Shown here: piece by piece, positions 19,369 through 28,626 of the stretch
Layout: the number at the start of each line of letters is the position of its first letter
Numbering within the stretch: position 1 is the first letter of the stretch
NCBI RefSeq assembly: GCF_003063625.1
Contig: NZ_CP026604.1
Coordinates: 2,542,001 to 2,606,000, forward strand
DNA length: 64,000 bases
DNA from: Saccharobesus litoralis
Lineage (GTDB): Bacteria > Pseudomonadota > Gammaproteobacteria > Enterobacterales > Alteromonadaceae
Reading direction: 5' to 3'
The notes under the pieces: generated by a model
The model's database searches: none
What the model saw: only the letters and a program-made list of their open reading frames with translations
What the model was told of the DNA's origin: nothing
Made by a program: the position numbers and the translations under genes

Positions 19369-19662
19369 TCACAGCCATTGGCTGTTGGCCTTTTCGTTCA
19401 TTCGACTTGGCAATGTGACTAAATAACCGACCGCACAGAAGCAACTTAAGGTTAGTAAACTACCAGCAAACCAGCCTAAAAAACGGATTGCGCAACTTGC
19501 GGCTAACACTAGTAAGACAAACCCAGTCAATTGATAAAGGCGGGATGGAATACTCGCCAGTGCGACACGCGGACTTAATGGCAGCTCTTTGCTAGCAATT
19601 GCAAAACAAATAACTGAGATTAAACAAAGAATATTAGTCGCGGTTAACAGAAATAAAGACAT
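19369..19662 (-). CDS. Small membrane protein, possibly DUF3325-like, behind a Fur-like box
   Basis: A 97-residue protein with three hydrophobic segments (about 2-24, 42-60, 62-84). The layout, with a conserved-looking FLGWFAGSLLTLSCFCAVGYLV and a trailing LPSR, resembles DUF3325 proteins found with siderophore-receptor and PepSY genes. No such neighbours exist here, so the family call is tentative. A perfect 21-bp Fur-like palindrome lies 58 bp upstream, which suggests iron-dependent expression. Confidence 0.5.
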   Translation of the reverse strand: MSLFLLTATNILCLISVICFAIASKELPLSPRVALASIPSRLYQLTGFVLLVLAASCAIRFLGWFAGSLLTLSCFCAVGYLVTLPSRMNEKANSQWL

Positions 19663-19719
19663 GTGTTTGCCTTGTTGATTAAAACGTAAGGCAAGATTAG
19701 CAGGTAACCACCACTTTGT

Positions 19720-19740
19720 AAATGATAATTATTATCATTT
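19720..19740. promoter_or_regulatory. Candidate Fur box
   Basis: The sequence AAATGATAAT-T-ATTATCATTT is a perfect palindrome with a one-base centre and closely matches the Fur consensus (repeats of GATAAT/ATTATC). It lies between the 3' end of the gene at 19759 and the start of the gene at 19662, so the minus-strand gene ending at 19369 is the natural target. Confidence 0.75.
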
Positions 19741-19758
19741 GTGTTTGGTTTTTAGTGT

Positions 19759-20055
19759 TTAGATGTCGCTTGGATTTTTAACCATTTCAAAATGTAAATC
19801 AGGTTCGGTTGGTAAACTTGGCTGTTGGTTTAATTTGGCTTTGTGGCGCATTACTAAACGACGATGACGGTTTAATTTGATCCTTGGCACGATGGAAACA
19901 TAAACCAGCCATGCAAACCAGCTAAAAAACATGGTGGCGATTAACCATGCATTCTTTTCATTTCCTTTGGAATATCGGTCAGCGACGATATACGTGATGG
20001 GACCTAAATAAAAACATAAAGCAAATATTTGCAGTGCTAGCTTTTCCATTCTCAT
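19759..20055 (-). CDS. Small two-helix membrane protein (paralogue of 20181-20387)
   Basis: 98 residues from the ATG at 20055 (a TTG at 20067 is also in frame). Two hydrophobic segments (about 5-25 and 38-56) are separated by a charged loop containing KGNEKNAWL, followed by a basic tail with RHRR. The pattern YLGPI...GNEKNAWL..T.FFSW..WLVYVS is shared with the next gene upstream, so the two are diverged duplicates. The topology resembles phage-type superinfection-immunity (Imm) proteins, but that likeness is weak. No function is assigned. Confidence 0.55.
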   Translation of the reverse strand: MRMEKLALQIFALCFYLGPITYIVADRYSKGNEKNAWLIATMFFSWFAWLVYVSIVPRIKLNRHRRLVMRHKAKLNQQPSLPTEPDLHFEMVKNPSDI

Positions 20056-20180
20056 ACAACCAAACAACCTGAGATTGTATTGTTATCGGCGTTTAAAATA
20101 GAAAGTTAAGCCATAGTGTGTGATTGCTTGGTAGTGGTAGCGTTTGCCAGTATTGGGTATATCTTACGATGTGAATTTAC

Positions 20181-20387
20181 CTAACGCTTTTTGTTAACTG
20201 ACTTAGATGATTTGACGGTCGAAATAAATAACAGCCAGCCTAGCCATGAAAATAATAAGGTTACCAGCAGCCACATGTTTTTTTCTTGGCCGCGGCATTT
20301 TTTACTATTTATTACCAGGCTGATAGGCGCCAAGTAAATAATAATAGCTAGTAGATAGATGAGTAAGTCGGTTGTCGTACTAGACAT
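20181..20387 (-). CDS. Small two-helix membrane protein with MITE-derived 5' flank
   Basis: 68 residues with two hydrophobic segments (about 8-26 and 38-56) and a loop GQEKNMWLLVTLLFSWLGWL that mirrors the paralogue at 19759-20055. Its ATG at 20387 overlaps the first base of the 225-bp repeat. All upstream sequence, including the purine-rich GCGAGAAGACTAT that would serve as the ribosome-binding site, therefore comes from the element. It is either a recently rewired gene or one whose expression is lost. The function is unknown. Confidence 0.55.
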   Translation of the reverse strand: MSSTTTDLLIYLLAIIIYLAPISLVINSKKCRGQEKNMWLLVTLLFSWLGWLLFISTVKSSKSVNKKR

Positions 20388-20611
20388 ATAGTCTTCTCGC
20401 TCAGGTCTTATGGTTCATTGTCAGCGCTTACTCTCGACTTTGGCTCCTGCGTCGTCCTACTACCTAAATCCCTTTAGGCAGCCCCAATCACATAATAGAG
20501 CATATGCTCATGGGGTCTCGAAGCTTGACGGCTTTGCTTACATGGATGTAAGTACTTAGGTTTCGTCTGGAACGAGAAACCTGCCCCTAAAACCTGATCG
20601 CTTTGACTATA
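20387..20611. repeat. 225-bp MITE-like element, copy 3 (full length)
   Basis: Almost identical to 1607-1831, with the same length, orientation and inverted ends (TATAGTC ... GACTATA). It differs at only a few positions (for example CATAATAG for CATAGTAG, and AACGAGAAACC for AACTAGAAACC). One edge touches the start codon of the 68-residue membrane protein gene; the other is 58 bp from the polA terminator. Confidence 0.87.
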
Positions 20612-20668
20612 ATCAGCAATTAAGTATTCGGGAATGATAAAAGTGTAGCTTGGATTATTGAGGAAGCA

Positions 20669-20696
20669 AAATAGCCACCAATGCGAGTGGCTATTT
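20669..20696 (-). terminator. polA terminator hairpin
   Basis: Arms AAATAGCCAC (20669-20678) and GTGGCTATTT (20687-20696) pair perfectly around an 8-nt loop. It lies 18 bp past the polA stop codon on the minus strand. The A/T-rich edges make it a plausible intrinsic terminator, though the U-tract is short. Confidence 0.7.
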
Positions 20697-20713
20697 GTTT
20701 AATGTTGGCTGCT

Positions 20714-23518
20714 TTAGTGAGCTTGCTGCCAATTATCACCTACACCAACTTCAACAACCAGAGGAACGTCAAGAGACATAGCTTGTTCCATGGTTTGCTT
20801 AATTAGCGAACTAGCGGTTTCAACAAAACTTTCTTTGACTTCAAATACTAATTCATCGTGAACCTGCATAAGCATGCGAATGTCATTCGGGTTTTGTTCG
20901 GCTAAGGCTTTGGCCATGTTGATCATAGCTAATTTTATAATATCGGCCGCGGTTCCTTGCATTGGTGCGTTGATTGCTGCTCGCTCAGCGGCTTTTTTAC
21001 GAGCTTGGTTGCGTGCTTTGATTTCAGGTAAGTGTAAACGTCGACCGTTTAAGGTTGAAACATAGCCATTTTGTTCAGCTTGCTCACGGGTGCGCTCCAT
21101 GTAGTCTAATACACCAGGGTAACGTTCAAAGTATAAATCCATATACTTTTGCGCTTCGCCTCTAGGGATCCCTAATTGACGAGATAAACCGAAAGCTGAC
21201 ATGCCGTAAATAAGGCCGAAATTTACTGCTTTAGCACTTCGACGCTGATCGGACGTCACTTGATCAAAAGGGGTGTCAAACACTTCTGCCGCGGTAGCTT
21301 TGTGAATATCTAACCCTTGGCTGAATGCATCAACTAAGCCTTTATCAGCAGACAAATGCGCCATAATACGCAATTCAATTTGTGAGTAATCAGCCGCTAA
21401 TACTTTATAGCCTTCTGGGGCAACAAAAGCGTGGCGTACTTTACGACCATCTTCTGTGCGGATAGGAATATTTTGTAAATTAGGATCGGTAGACGATAAG
21501 CGCCCAGTGGCTGTAACCGCTTGATGGTAAGACGTATGAACTCGCCCTGTTCGATTATTGACCATGAGTGGTAATTTATCAGTATAAGTTGACTTTAATT
21601 TACTTAAACCGCGATGCTCAATAATGACCTTCGGCAGCGGGAAGTCATGCGCCAGTTCTTGCAAAACTTCCTCTGCGGTTGACGGTGCCCCTTTTGGCGT
21701 TTTTTTCAAAATAGGATGATTGAGCTTGTCAAACAAAATACCTTGTAACTGCTTAGGAGAGCCTAAGTTAAACGTTTCACCGGCAATTTCGTAAGCTTGT
21801 TGTTCTAATTGACTTAAACGGATCGCAATATCCTGACTTTGTTGAGCCAGTTGGTGGATATCAATCAGAACCCCTTGGTGTTCCATTTGTTTTAATACAG
21901 GAATTAACGGCTTTTCGATATTTTGGTAAACGTTTAGTAGTTCATTATCGGCTTGCAGTTTAGCAAATAAGGTCTGATGTAAGCGTAAGGTGATATCAGC
22001 GTCTTCTGCTGCGTAAGGGGCCGCTTGCTCTATTGGTATTTGATTAAAGGTAAGCTGTTTAGCGCCTTTGCCGGCAATTTCTTCAAAGCTGATGTTTTTA
22101 TGTCCCAAATACTTAAGTGCCAAACTGTCCATATCATGACGGCTACCAACACTGCTAAATACGTAAGATTCAAGCATAGAATCATATTCCATACCTGCTA
22201 GCTCAATATCGTAATTTGCTAAAATATGCGCATCGTATTTCAGGTTTTGGCCAATTTTTGCTTTGTTGGCATCTTCCAGTAAGGGTTTTAACTGGGTTAA
22301 TACCCAATCGCGATCTAACTGTTCAGGTGCGTCTGGATAATCATGAGCCACAGGAACATAAGCAGCTTTACCAGCTTCTATTGCAAAGGATAAACCGACT
22401 AATTCGGCATCCATATAGTTAAGAGATGTGGTTTCCGTATCAAAGGCAAATGCATCGACATTTTGTAATTGTGCTAACCATTCGTTAAAGGTGGCTTTAT
22501 CAAAAATGCATTGATAATCAGCTTCAATGGCCGCAGTGTTTTTTTCTGCGTCGCCCTGTATTTTGCTGCTTGTGGCTGGGCTACCTGTGGATAATTTGGG
22601 CTGCGACGATTTAGTTGATGTTGACGAACCGTCTTGTTTACCTAGCGCTTCAGCTAACCAACGACGAAATTCTAATTCACCAAATAGCTTGATGAGTTGA
22701 TCATTGTCCGCTTCTTGTTTAGCCAACTTTTCTAAGGGCAGATCAAGCTCAACATCGAGTTTAATAGTGGCTAATGTGTAGGACAGCTCAGCCGCTTCTT
22801 TATTTTCGATAAGTTTCTTCGGCATACTTTTCGCACCGCGAAAACCTAAAGTCGCCACTTTTTCAGGGTCTTGATATAGCTGTTCAATACTGCCTATACC
22901 TTGCAGCATGGCGAGGGCGGTTTTTTCTCCGACCCCAGGTAAGCCAGGAATGTTATCGACCTTGTCACCCATTAAAGCGAGATAGTCGATAATTAACTCC
23001 GGCGGAATACCAAATTTATCGATAACCCCTTGAGTGTCCAAAATGGTATCTGTCATGGTATTGATTAAGGTTACCTTGTCATTCACCAGTTGCGCCATGT
23101 CTTTGTCGCCAGTACTGATTAAAACGTGTTGGCCTTGTTCACTAAGTTGCTTAGCAAGAGTACCTATTACGTCGTCAGCCTCAACACCTTCGATGGAAAT
23201 TAGTGGTAGGCCCATTGCCTTAATGACTTCATGTAATGGGGCTATTTGGCTGCGTAGATCATCAGGCATAGGAGGGCGATTAGCTTTGTAATCAGCATAT
23301 ATATCGTTGCGGAAGGTTTTACCTTTGGCATCGAATATCACCACAATATGACTTGGCTGAAAGCGATTTATTAGGCTGTTCAGCATGTTGATAACACCGT
23401 AAATCGCGCCCGTTGGTTCACCCTTGGAATTAGTTAAGTGAGGTGGTGAATGGTATGCGCGGAATAAATACGAAGAACCATCGACAAGAACAAGAGGATT
23501 TTCAGGGATTGCAGGCAT
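20714..23518 (-). CDS. polA: DNA polymerase I
   Basis: 934 residues, the usual size for three-domain Pol I, which replaces Okazaki primers and fills repair gaps. The N-terminal 5'-nuclease domain (about 1-290) begins [13 protein letters not shown] and has [11 protein letters not shown]. The 3'-5' exonuclease domain (about 335-525) keeps FDTETTSL, with Asp and Glu present, so proofreading is likely intact. The polymerase domain (about 560-934) shows [13 protein letters not shown], the O-helix [16 protein letters not shown] and motif [12 protein letters not shown] low-complexity Ser/Thr linker (about 297-325) joins the first two domains. No Shine-Dalgarno sequence precedes the ATG. The 543-bp upstream region carries DnaA-like boxes. 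Confidence 0.97.
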   Translation of the reverse strand: MPAIPENPLVLVDGSSYLFRAYHSPPHLTNSKGEPTGAIYGVINMLNSLINRFQPSHIVVIFDAKGKTFRNDIYADYKANRPPMPDDLRSQIAPLHEVIKAMGLPLISIEGVEADDVIGTLAKQLSEQGQHVLISTGDKDMAQLVNDKVTLINTMTDTILDTQGVIDKFGIPPELIIDYLALMGDKVDNIPGLPGVGEKTALAMLQGIGSIEQLYQDPEKVATLGFRGAKSMPKKLIENKEAAELSYTLATIKLDVELDLPLEKLAKQEADNDQLIKLFGELEFRRWLAEALGKQDGSSTSTKSSQPKLSTGSPATSSKIQGDAEKNTAAIEADYQCIFDKATFNEWLAQLQNVDAFAFDTETTSLNYMDAELVGLSFAIEAGKAAYVPVAHDYPDAPEQLDRDWVLTQLKPLLEDANKAKIGQNLKYDAHILANYDIELAGMEYDSMLESYVFSSVGSRHDMDSLALKYLGHKNISFEEIAGKGAKQLTFNQIPIEQAAPYAAEDADITLRLHQTLFAKLQADNELLNVYQNIEKPLIPVLKQMEHQGVLIDIHQLAQQSQDIAIRLSQLEQQAYEIAGETFNLGSPKQLQGILFDKLNHPILKKTPKGAPSTAEEVLQELAHDFPLPKVIIEHRGLSKLKSTYTDKLPLMVNNRTGRVHTSYHQAVTATGRLSSTDPNLQNIPIRTEDGRKVRHAFVAPEGYKVLAADYSQIELRIMAHLSADKGLVDAFSQGLDIHKATAAEVFDTPFDQVTSDQRRSAKAVNFGLIYGMSAFGLSRQLGIPRGEAQKYMDLYFERYPGVLDYMERTREQAEQNGYVSTLNGRRLHLPEIKARNQARKKAAERAAINAPMQGTAADIIKLAMINMAKALAEQNPNDIRMLMQVHDELVFEVKESFVETASSLIKQTMEQAMSLDVPLVVEVGVGDNWQQAH

Positions 23519-23742
23519 AGAGGTGCATTTTTTTACTTGTAGTTAGATGGCGCTAAGTCTGCCACAAGCCCTTTTCCATTGCCAATTAATGCAGGCGGTT
23601 ATTGGTTAATTGTATATAAGCTAAACAGTTAACTAACTCAGATTTAATGACCTTTGTTTATAAGGTTAACAAAATGCTAACAGCTAAGCTTATTAAGTTA
23701 TGCAGGATAAGTTAGTTACAGGTGCACAAAATGACAACAGGT

Positions 23743-23884
23743 TGTGGATAACTTTGTTGGTATCTAAAAATGCATTCTGGGGATAAGTCTGTTAACTAGT
23801 TGTGTTTTTGTTTTAAGTTGTTGTTTTTATTGGTTTTTTATTCTTATATTTATTGATTTTTGTTTATTTTGTTGATGTGGAAAA
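23743..23884. promoter_or_regulatory. DnaA-like boxes flanking a T-rich tract upstream of polA
   Basis: The gap 23519-24061 has no credible gene. It contains TGTGGATAA (23743-23751, an exact DnaA box on the minus strand), TGGGGATAA (23778-23786, one mismatch) and TGTGGAAAA (23876-23884, one mismatch), all in the same orientation. Between the last two is an 85-bp strand made almost only of T, G and A (23795-23875). This could be the regulatory region of polA or an easily melted, DnaA-binding region. The rest of the gap is AT-rich without clear signals. Confidence 0.45.
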
Positions 23885-24061
23885 ATTCGACTTAAATAGC
23901 AAGTCATTTAATTTGGGCGCACAATGTACTGATTATTTCGCTAAAGATCTAGCAAAATTTAACCAATGTTTAACACAAATAATTGTGTCATAAGTCGAAA
24001 ATATTATATGCGGATGATTGAACCTAGTTTGAAGTATTAAAGTGTGAATTCAGCCTAACTT

Positions 24062-25789
24062 TTACTGGGCTTGTTCAGCGGGTTTCGCTTCGGTTTCACC
24101 TGATGCGGCCGGTGGTCTCGGCTTGCCATTACGCGGCACAGACAAGGTCACACGGGTGAATTTACTTTGCTTGCTTTCGATTTTAATACTGCCGTGTAAA
24201 TGACTAACGGTTCGTTGTGCACAAAGTTTGAGGCCAACTGCTTTGCTACTGTCCAATCCTTTTGATAGATCGGCTAATAAAGCTTCGTCAATCCCGCAGC
24301 CATTATCTTCAACGCGAAGAGAAATCATGCCTTTTTCTGGCCCTTTAAGCGCTTCGATCATAATTACGCCTTTAGCACTGCGCGCTAAGCCATGACGGAT
24401 CGCATTCAGCACGATATGAGTTAATACTAAGCTGAGACTGCCTAGTCTGATCGTTAAACGAATGTCTTCAGGAATATTTAAGATAAATTTGTGTTCACGA
24501 CGCTGTAGCTGCGGTTGTAACAGCGAAATCATCTCGTCGATATAATATTTTAGGGTGATTTTTTCAGCCGTGTCTGTTTGTTGATATTCACAAATCTTGG
24601 CAATATTAAACAGCTGCTCGGTCGATTGCATAATATTTTGCACCGAGTTTTGGCATATTTGGGTGGTATTTTCGACAAAACTGTTCAATTGGCTGCGGCT
24701 AACTTTGTTGCTCTCTAACTTCTCTTTAAATATAAAAGCGACTTCTTCCAGTGAGCTAATTGTTGAAATACTTTTACTGAGAGGCTTGGTGACTTTTTCG
24801 GCAATTTTAGGCAGTAAGATGCCGTTAATGGTATTTTCAGCGTTGTTTTCTAAATTATTTTGCAAGTATTGCGTTAACTCGCGACTCGCTTTTAACTGCG
24901 CTGCACAGCGTTCTAATGCTTTTGCGGCTACGCCGCCTAAAAACGCAATAGCACAAACAATCACAATGAGTATTAGGCTTAACACTAAAGCCAGGGTAAA
25001 GCGGGTACTGGCTACATCCGTGTTAATGCCACCAGCAAAGTCAGCATCGGGTTTTACATTAAAATGCCATTCGCCAATAGGGTTGGCTTTTTTGATTGTA
25101 GCGGGGTAATCCGTCACTTGTCGCTCACCAATAGACAATTTAAACAGTTGCTTGTCTTCTTGTTGCAAGTGGATATCCAGTTCAAACCCTTGAGGTTTGA
25201 AAAAGTAGGTTAAGCCGGTGTCTAGCATCGAAATATTAACCACAGAAACTAAAATCAGAGTTTGCTTGTGTGCTTCAAAGGCTAGGCTAAGTAAAGCATT
25301 GTCTTCAACGTCGGAAAACTCAGGCAAATGGGTATAGTGGATAGCATTTGGTGTTTTACTGGTTTTATATAAAGCTAAACGCAGGGCGGTACGCTCAGCT
25401 GCACTAGCGGTAAGCTTTTCAGCAGCTTGAAATTGCCAAAATGGACTAACGCGTTGATCAGCAATTTGATAAAGGCCCAAAGCTATTTCATTATTTAGGG
25501 CTTTTTGTTGCTGTAATTCTTGTAGTAAGGCGAACAACTTGGGTTGCTCAGCTTGGATTAAATTGGGATCTATTTTAATCAGGTTTTTAACCTGCTCTAA
25601 CAATCTAAATTCCTGATTTAAAGTATCAGCAACTAAATTGACAAAGCTTTGGCTTTTGTAATGTACGCGGTATTTCCATTGCTGCTCGGCTACTTTTAGT
25701 GCTTGGCTTTTCAATCCACTACCGGCCAATATACCGATAATGAGAATGAGCAGACTCAGCCCAGCGGCTATACCAATAAATTTTTTCAC
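24062..25789 (-). CDS. Membrane sensor with GHKL ATPase domain (histidine kinase-like)
   Basis: 575 residues: an N-terminal membrane helix (about 5-23), a periplasmic sensor region (about 24-265), a second helix (about 268-292), a helical dimerisation region (about 295-425) and a HATPase_c domain (about 430-560). The ATPase shows the N box LNAIRHG, VEDNGCGID and the G2 motif VGLKLCAQR. No canonical H-box (HE/DxxxP) is seen in the helical region, so autophosphorylation is uncertain. The tail is Pro/Glu/Ala-rich. It is 10 bp downstream of a YfiR-like periplasmic protein gene, probably its partner. No response regulator is adjacent. Confidence 0.75.
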   Translation of the reverse strand: MKKFIGIAAGLSLLILIIGILAGSGLKSQALKVAEQQWKYRVHYKSQSFVNLVADTLNQEFRLLEQVKNLIKIDPNLIQAEQPKLFALLQELQQQKALNNEIALGLYQIADQRVSPFWQFQAAEKLTASAAERTALRLALYKTSKTPNAIHYTHLPEFSDVEDNALLSLAFEAHKQTLILVSVVNISMLDTGLTYFFKPQGFELDIHLQQEDKQLFKLSIGERQVTDYPATIKKANPIGEWHFNVKPDADFAGGINTDVASTRFTLALVLSLILIVIVCAIAFLGGVAAKALERCAAQLKASRELTQYLQNNLENNAENTINGILLPKIAEKVTKPLSKSISTISSLEEVAFIFKEKLESNKVSRSQLNSFVENTTQICQNSVQNIMQSTEQLFNIAKICEYQQTDTAEKITLKYYIDEMISLLQPQLQRREHKFILNIPEDIRLTIRLGSLSLVLTHIVLNAIRHGLARSAKGVIMIEALKGPEKGMISLRVEDNGCGIDEALLADLSKGLDSSKAVGLKLCAQRTVSHLHGSIKIESKQSKFTRVTLSVPRNGKPRPPAASGETEAKPAEQAQ

Positions 25790-25799
25790 CTTGAGTTCC

Positions 25800-26348
25800 C
25801 TAGAATTTTTTGGCGCGTGCTATGAGGCGCTCATCAACTTTGAGTAGTCGAGCTCGACGAAACTGAGTTGAAGACTGTAAATGACTGTCGCGTTTTTGTT
25901 CGCCAATTAGGCTTAACATGCCGCCTTTTTCAATAAATAACGTACCGTGACCCAGAGTCAATATGGCTCGACTGTAGCTCATCTCAGTGATTGTCCCAAA
26001 ATTAAAGGTACTAAAAATGGGATCTAAATAGTAAATATCGCAGCCAAATTCACGATCATAATTCAGTGCCTCTTTAATTGAATTACTAAAGTGCACGTGA
26101 ATAGGTTGGCGTTTACTGGATAAGCCATATTTACTGGCCAGTACGTGTGCGACAGACTCGGACGAACTAGTTAATGCGCATAAATTAAGTTGAGGCGCTT
26201 TAGAATTAGGCCAATCTACCATAAATAACGCGTGGAAAAGCAATTCTGCTTGACGTTGAACAACAGGGTCAACTGCAAAAGCTTTGCTCGGTATAAAAAC
26301 GAGTAGTAATAGTAAATATAATGGTTTGGCAGAACGAAAAATGCGCAT
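25800..26348 (-). CDS. YfiR-like periplasmic protein (DUF4154)
   Basis: 182 residues with a signal peptide (about 1-25, ending AFA). The layout fits the YfiR/DUF4154 family: an early helix with VDWP (compare the family's W-P), LNLCALTSS, a CDIYYLD strand, then LTLGHGTLFIEKGGMLSLIGE and a C-terminal ARLLKVDERLIARAKKF. YfiR represses a membrane diguanylate cyclase in Pseudomonas. Here the neighbour 10 bp downstream is a kinase-like sensor instead, suggesting the protein gates that sensor's periplasmic domain. It is divergent from the glycosylase gene. Confidence 0.68.
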   Translation of the reverse strand: MRIFRSAKPLYLLLLLVFIPSKAFAVDPVVQRQAELLFHALFMVDWPNSKAPQLNLCALTSSSESVAHVLASKYGLSSKRQPIHVHFSNSIKEALNYDREFGCDIYYLDPIFSTFNFGTITEMSYSRAILTLGHGTLFIEKGGMLSLIGEQKRDSHLQSSTQFRRARLLKVDERLIARAKKF

Positions 26349-26545
26349 GATAAACAGTGTAATATATTCGATTATGCTTCACGGCGTTACAATTGCCGAT
26401 GAACTCACTATACTGCCCGAAATTTAAAACTTGATTGCAGTTTCTTTTAATGAGGAACTTAGCGATCTTCGACCCTATGTGAATAGCAAATTAATAGCAT
26501 AGTCGTCGCAGTAAATCATTATTTTTGCAAAGAATATTGGGTTCA

Positions 26546-27226
26546 ATGGAAAAATTTACGTTTATTTTTGAGCGCGCTGCCGAACGAAAGGGTGGTGAGG
26601 CCAGTGTCATGGCTCGAGTGGCCAAGCCGCTATCCAGCAAACAAATTGCGCAATATGATGATAGTCAATTGCTTGCTGAAATGTCGAAAAAAGTCTTTCA
26701 GTCTGGTTTTGTGTGGCGGGTGGTCGAGCAAAAATGGCCTGGGTTTGAAGAGGTCTTTTTTGATTTTAATATTGAAAAAATCCTTATGATGCCAGCAGAA
26801 ATGTTGGAGCGAAAAGCCAGTGATGAGCGGATTATTCGTAATTATCGTAAAGTGTTGTCCATTCGTGAAAATGCTCAACTCTTGCATGAATTACAGCTAG
26901 AGCATGGTTCAGCGGCTAAGTGGCTTGCTGAGTGGCCAACGCATGATATTGTGGGGTTGTGGCGTTACTTAAAGAAAAATGGTTCACGTTTAGGTGGCAA
27001 TACAGGGCCTTATGCTTTACGTAAACTAGGTAAAGATACCTTTTTATTTAGCCAAGATGTTGAGGCGTATTTACGGGCACAAAAAATCATTGATGGCGGC
27101 ATAGGGACTAATAAGACGTTAAATGCGGCGCAAGATGCTTTTAATGTATGGCAACAAGAGTCTGGCTTGAGCTTTCAAGAAATAAGCCAAGTGATTGCTA
27201 TGAGTGTCGGCGACAATTATGTGTAG
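26546..27226 (+). CDS. DNA-3-methyladenine glycosylase I-like protein
   Basis: 226 residues from the ATG at 26546 (MEKFTFIFERAAERKGG); a TTG at 26525 would add seven. It is helical throughout and has the Tag-family layout, with QSGFVWRVVEQKWPGFEEVF (about 58-77) followed by DERIIRNYRKV, and YLKKNGSRLGGNTGPYALR near the middle. It probably removes alkylated purines in base excision repair. It lacks the cysteine-rich zinc site at the ends of classical E. coli Tag, as do related marine gammaproteobacterial proteins known to me. rsmJ follows 25 bp later. Confidence 0.78.
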   Translation: MEKFTFIFERAAERKGGEASVMARVAKPLSSKQIAQYDDSQLLAEMSKKVFQSGFVWRVVEQKWPGFEEVFFDFNIEKILMMPAEMLERKASDERIIRNYRKVLSIRENAQLLHELQLEHGSAAKWLAEWPTHDIVGLWRYLKKNGSRLGGNTGPYALRKLGKDTFLFSQDVEAYLRAQKIIDGGIGTNKTLNAAQDAFNVWQQESGLSFQEISQVIAMSVGDNYV

Positions 27227-27251
27227 TGAAAAATAGATTAGGTACCTGAGA

Positions 27252-28028
27252 TTGCTGAATGTAAGTTTATATTGGCCAGATGCCGAGACACCTCCTGCTT
27301 CCCTTGCTGCGCTTATCGCCGAGTTTAACCTTAGCTTAAGCAAGCAAACTGAACTGCCATTTCAATTAATTTGGCAAGATCACAGTTTACGCTTGTTACA
27401 GACGGAAATTGCTAAGCAGGGCGCTATTTGGGTTGACTTTAGCAGTCCACAATCAGACTACCGACGCTTGCAAGTCAGTATCAAAAAAGAGGCAATTGCT
27501 AGAGCCGTTGGTTTAAAATCGGGCAAGCGGCCACGGGTATTGGACGCAACGGCTGGGTTAGGCCGTGATGCGTTTGTGCTAGCAGCGCTAGGCTGTCAGG
27601 TTAAATTAGTAGAGCGTCACCCTGTGGTTGCCGCCTTGCTGAGCGATGGTTTACGGCGAGCCAAAGCGGAACCAACGGTTAGCGATATTGCCGAGCGTAT
27701 GGCGTTAGTTAATCAATCTTCTTTAAGTTATTTGCAGCAAACTGCATTGTTGTCAGCGCAAGATAAGCCGCAAGTTGTATATTTAGATCCTATGTATCCG
27801 CATCCTGAAAATAAAAAGAAAGCCGCGGCGGTTAAAAAGGAAATGAAATCTTTTCAGTCGTTGGTCGGTGCGGACTTAGATGCGGATGGTTTATTACAGC
27901 CAGCTTTGGCTAGTGCAACTGAACGAGTGGTGGTCAAACGGCCAGAATACGCTGAACCTTTGGCTCAACAAAAACCAAGCCATGTGATCAGCGCTAAGAA
28001 GAACCGTTTTGATGTTTATATGGTTTAG
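27252..28028 (+). CDS. rsmJ: 16S rRNA (guanine1516-N2)-methyltransferase RsmJ
   Basis: 258 residues, starting at TTG 27252. Rossmann-fold SAM methyltransferase with motif I LDATAGLGRDAFVLAALG (about 97-114) and the catalytic-type YLDPMYPHP (about 178-186), both diagnostic for RsmJ (YhiQ). It modifies G1516 of 16S rRNA in the small subunit. It is adjacent to the convergent rsmD gene (7 bp apart), so two rRNA methylases meet tail to tail with no visible terminator between them. Confidence 0.93.
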   Translation: MLNVSLYWPDAETPPASLAALIAEFNLSLSKQTELPFQLIWQDHSLRLLQTEIAKQGAIWVDFSSPQSDYRRLQVSIKKEAIARAVGLKSGKRPRVLDATAGLGRDAFVLAALGCQVKLVERHPVVAALLSDGLRRAKAEPTVSDIAERMALVNQSSLSYLQQTALLSAQDKPQVVYLDPMYPHPENKKKAAAVKKEMKSFQSLVGADLDADGLLQPALASATERVVVKRPEYAEPLAQQKPSHVISAKKNRFDVYMV

Positions 28029-28035
28029 GCTTAGG

Positions 28036-28626
28036 CTAAGTATTCACTTTAAATAAGCGGCAGGACACCTGCCCCGCGTTTTTTTCTTTGATTAATTGCC
28101 AATCTTCAGGCCAAAATGGACTTGCTAACTCTTTTTCGGTTTCAACATAAACTAAGGCTTGGTTATTTAATGCTTGATTATCAACTAGTGCTTGAATGGT
28201 TTTTTCGGCTAAGCCGCACCGAAAAGGTGGGTCAATAAAGACGAGATCGTATGCTTGTTTATTTTGTGCAATAAACTGCAAGCTGTCGTTATGAATAACT
28301 TGTAACGCATTGGGATTTAGTAAGTCAGCATTTTGGGTTAATTGTCGAGCGGCTTGTTTATCTTTTTCTATTAGAGTGACATGTGCCGCGCCGCGAGACA
28401 AGGCTTCGAAACCTAGAGAGCCTGAGCCTGCAAAGCAGTCTAATACTCGATTATCCGCAACATCAAACATTAGCCAGTTGAATAAGGTTTCTTTTACTCT
28501 ATCTGTTGTAGGGCGTAAACCTTGGCTATCCAAAACGGCTAATTTTTTGCCTTTCCAGAGGCCGGCGATAATGCGTACGGTTCCAGATTGAGTTGCTTTT
28601 TTGGTATTTTGCCGAGATCTAGCCAT
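28036..28626 (-). CDS. rsmD: 16S rRNA (guanine966-N2)-methyltransferase RsmD
   Basis: 196 residues, standard length. It shows RIIAGLWKGKKLAV, then GLRPTTDRVKETLFNWL (about 37-53), the SAM motif VLDCFAGSGSLGFEALSRGA (about 60-79) and the catalytic FIDPPF (about 131-136). It methylates G966 of 16S rRNA on the 30S particle. It is divergent from ftsY with about 145 bp between starts, the arrangement seen in many gammaproteobacteria. Confidence 0.95.
   Translation of the reverse strand: MARSRQNTKKATQSGTVRIIAGLWKGKKLAVLDSQGLRPTTDRVKETLFNWLMFDVADNRVLDCFAGSGSLGFEALSRGAAHVTLIEKDKQAARQLTQNADLLNPNALQVIHNDSLQFIAQNKQAYDLVFIDPPFRCGLAEKTIQALVDNQALNNQALVYVETEKELASPFWPEDWQLIKEKNAGQVSCRLFKVNT

Noticed and set aside
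20612-20713. Spot 42-like small RNA beside polA, as in E. coli
   Set aside because: The polA 3' flank holds only a terminator hairpin and a MITE-like repeat. No promoter or conserved sRNA core was seen.
23519-24061. Chromosomal replication origin at the DnaA-like boxes upstream of polA
   Set aside because: Only one exact box and two near matches, few GATC sites, and none of the usual origin neighbours (dnaA, dnaN, mnmG, parAB) in the window. Kept only as a DnaA-linked regulatory idea.
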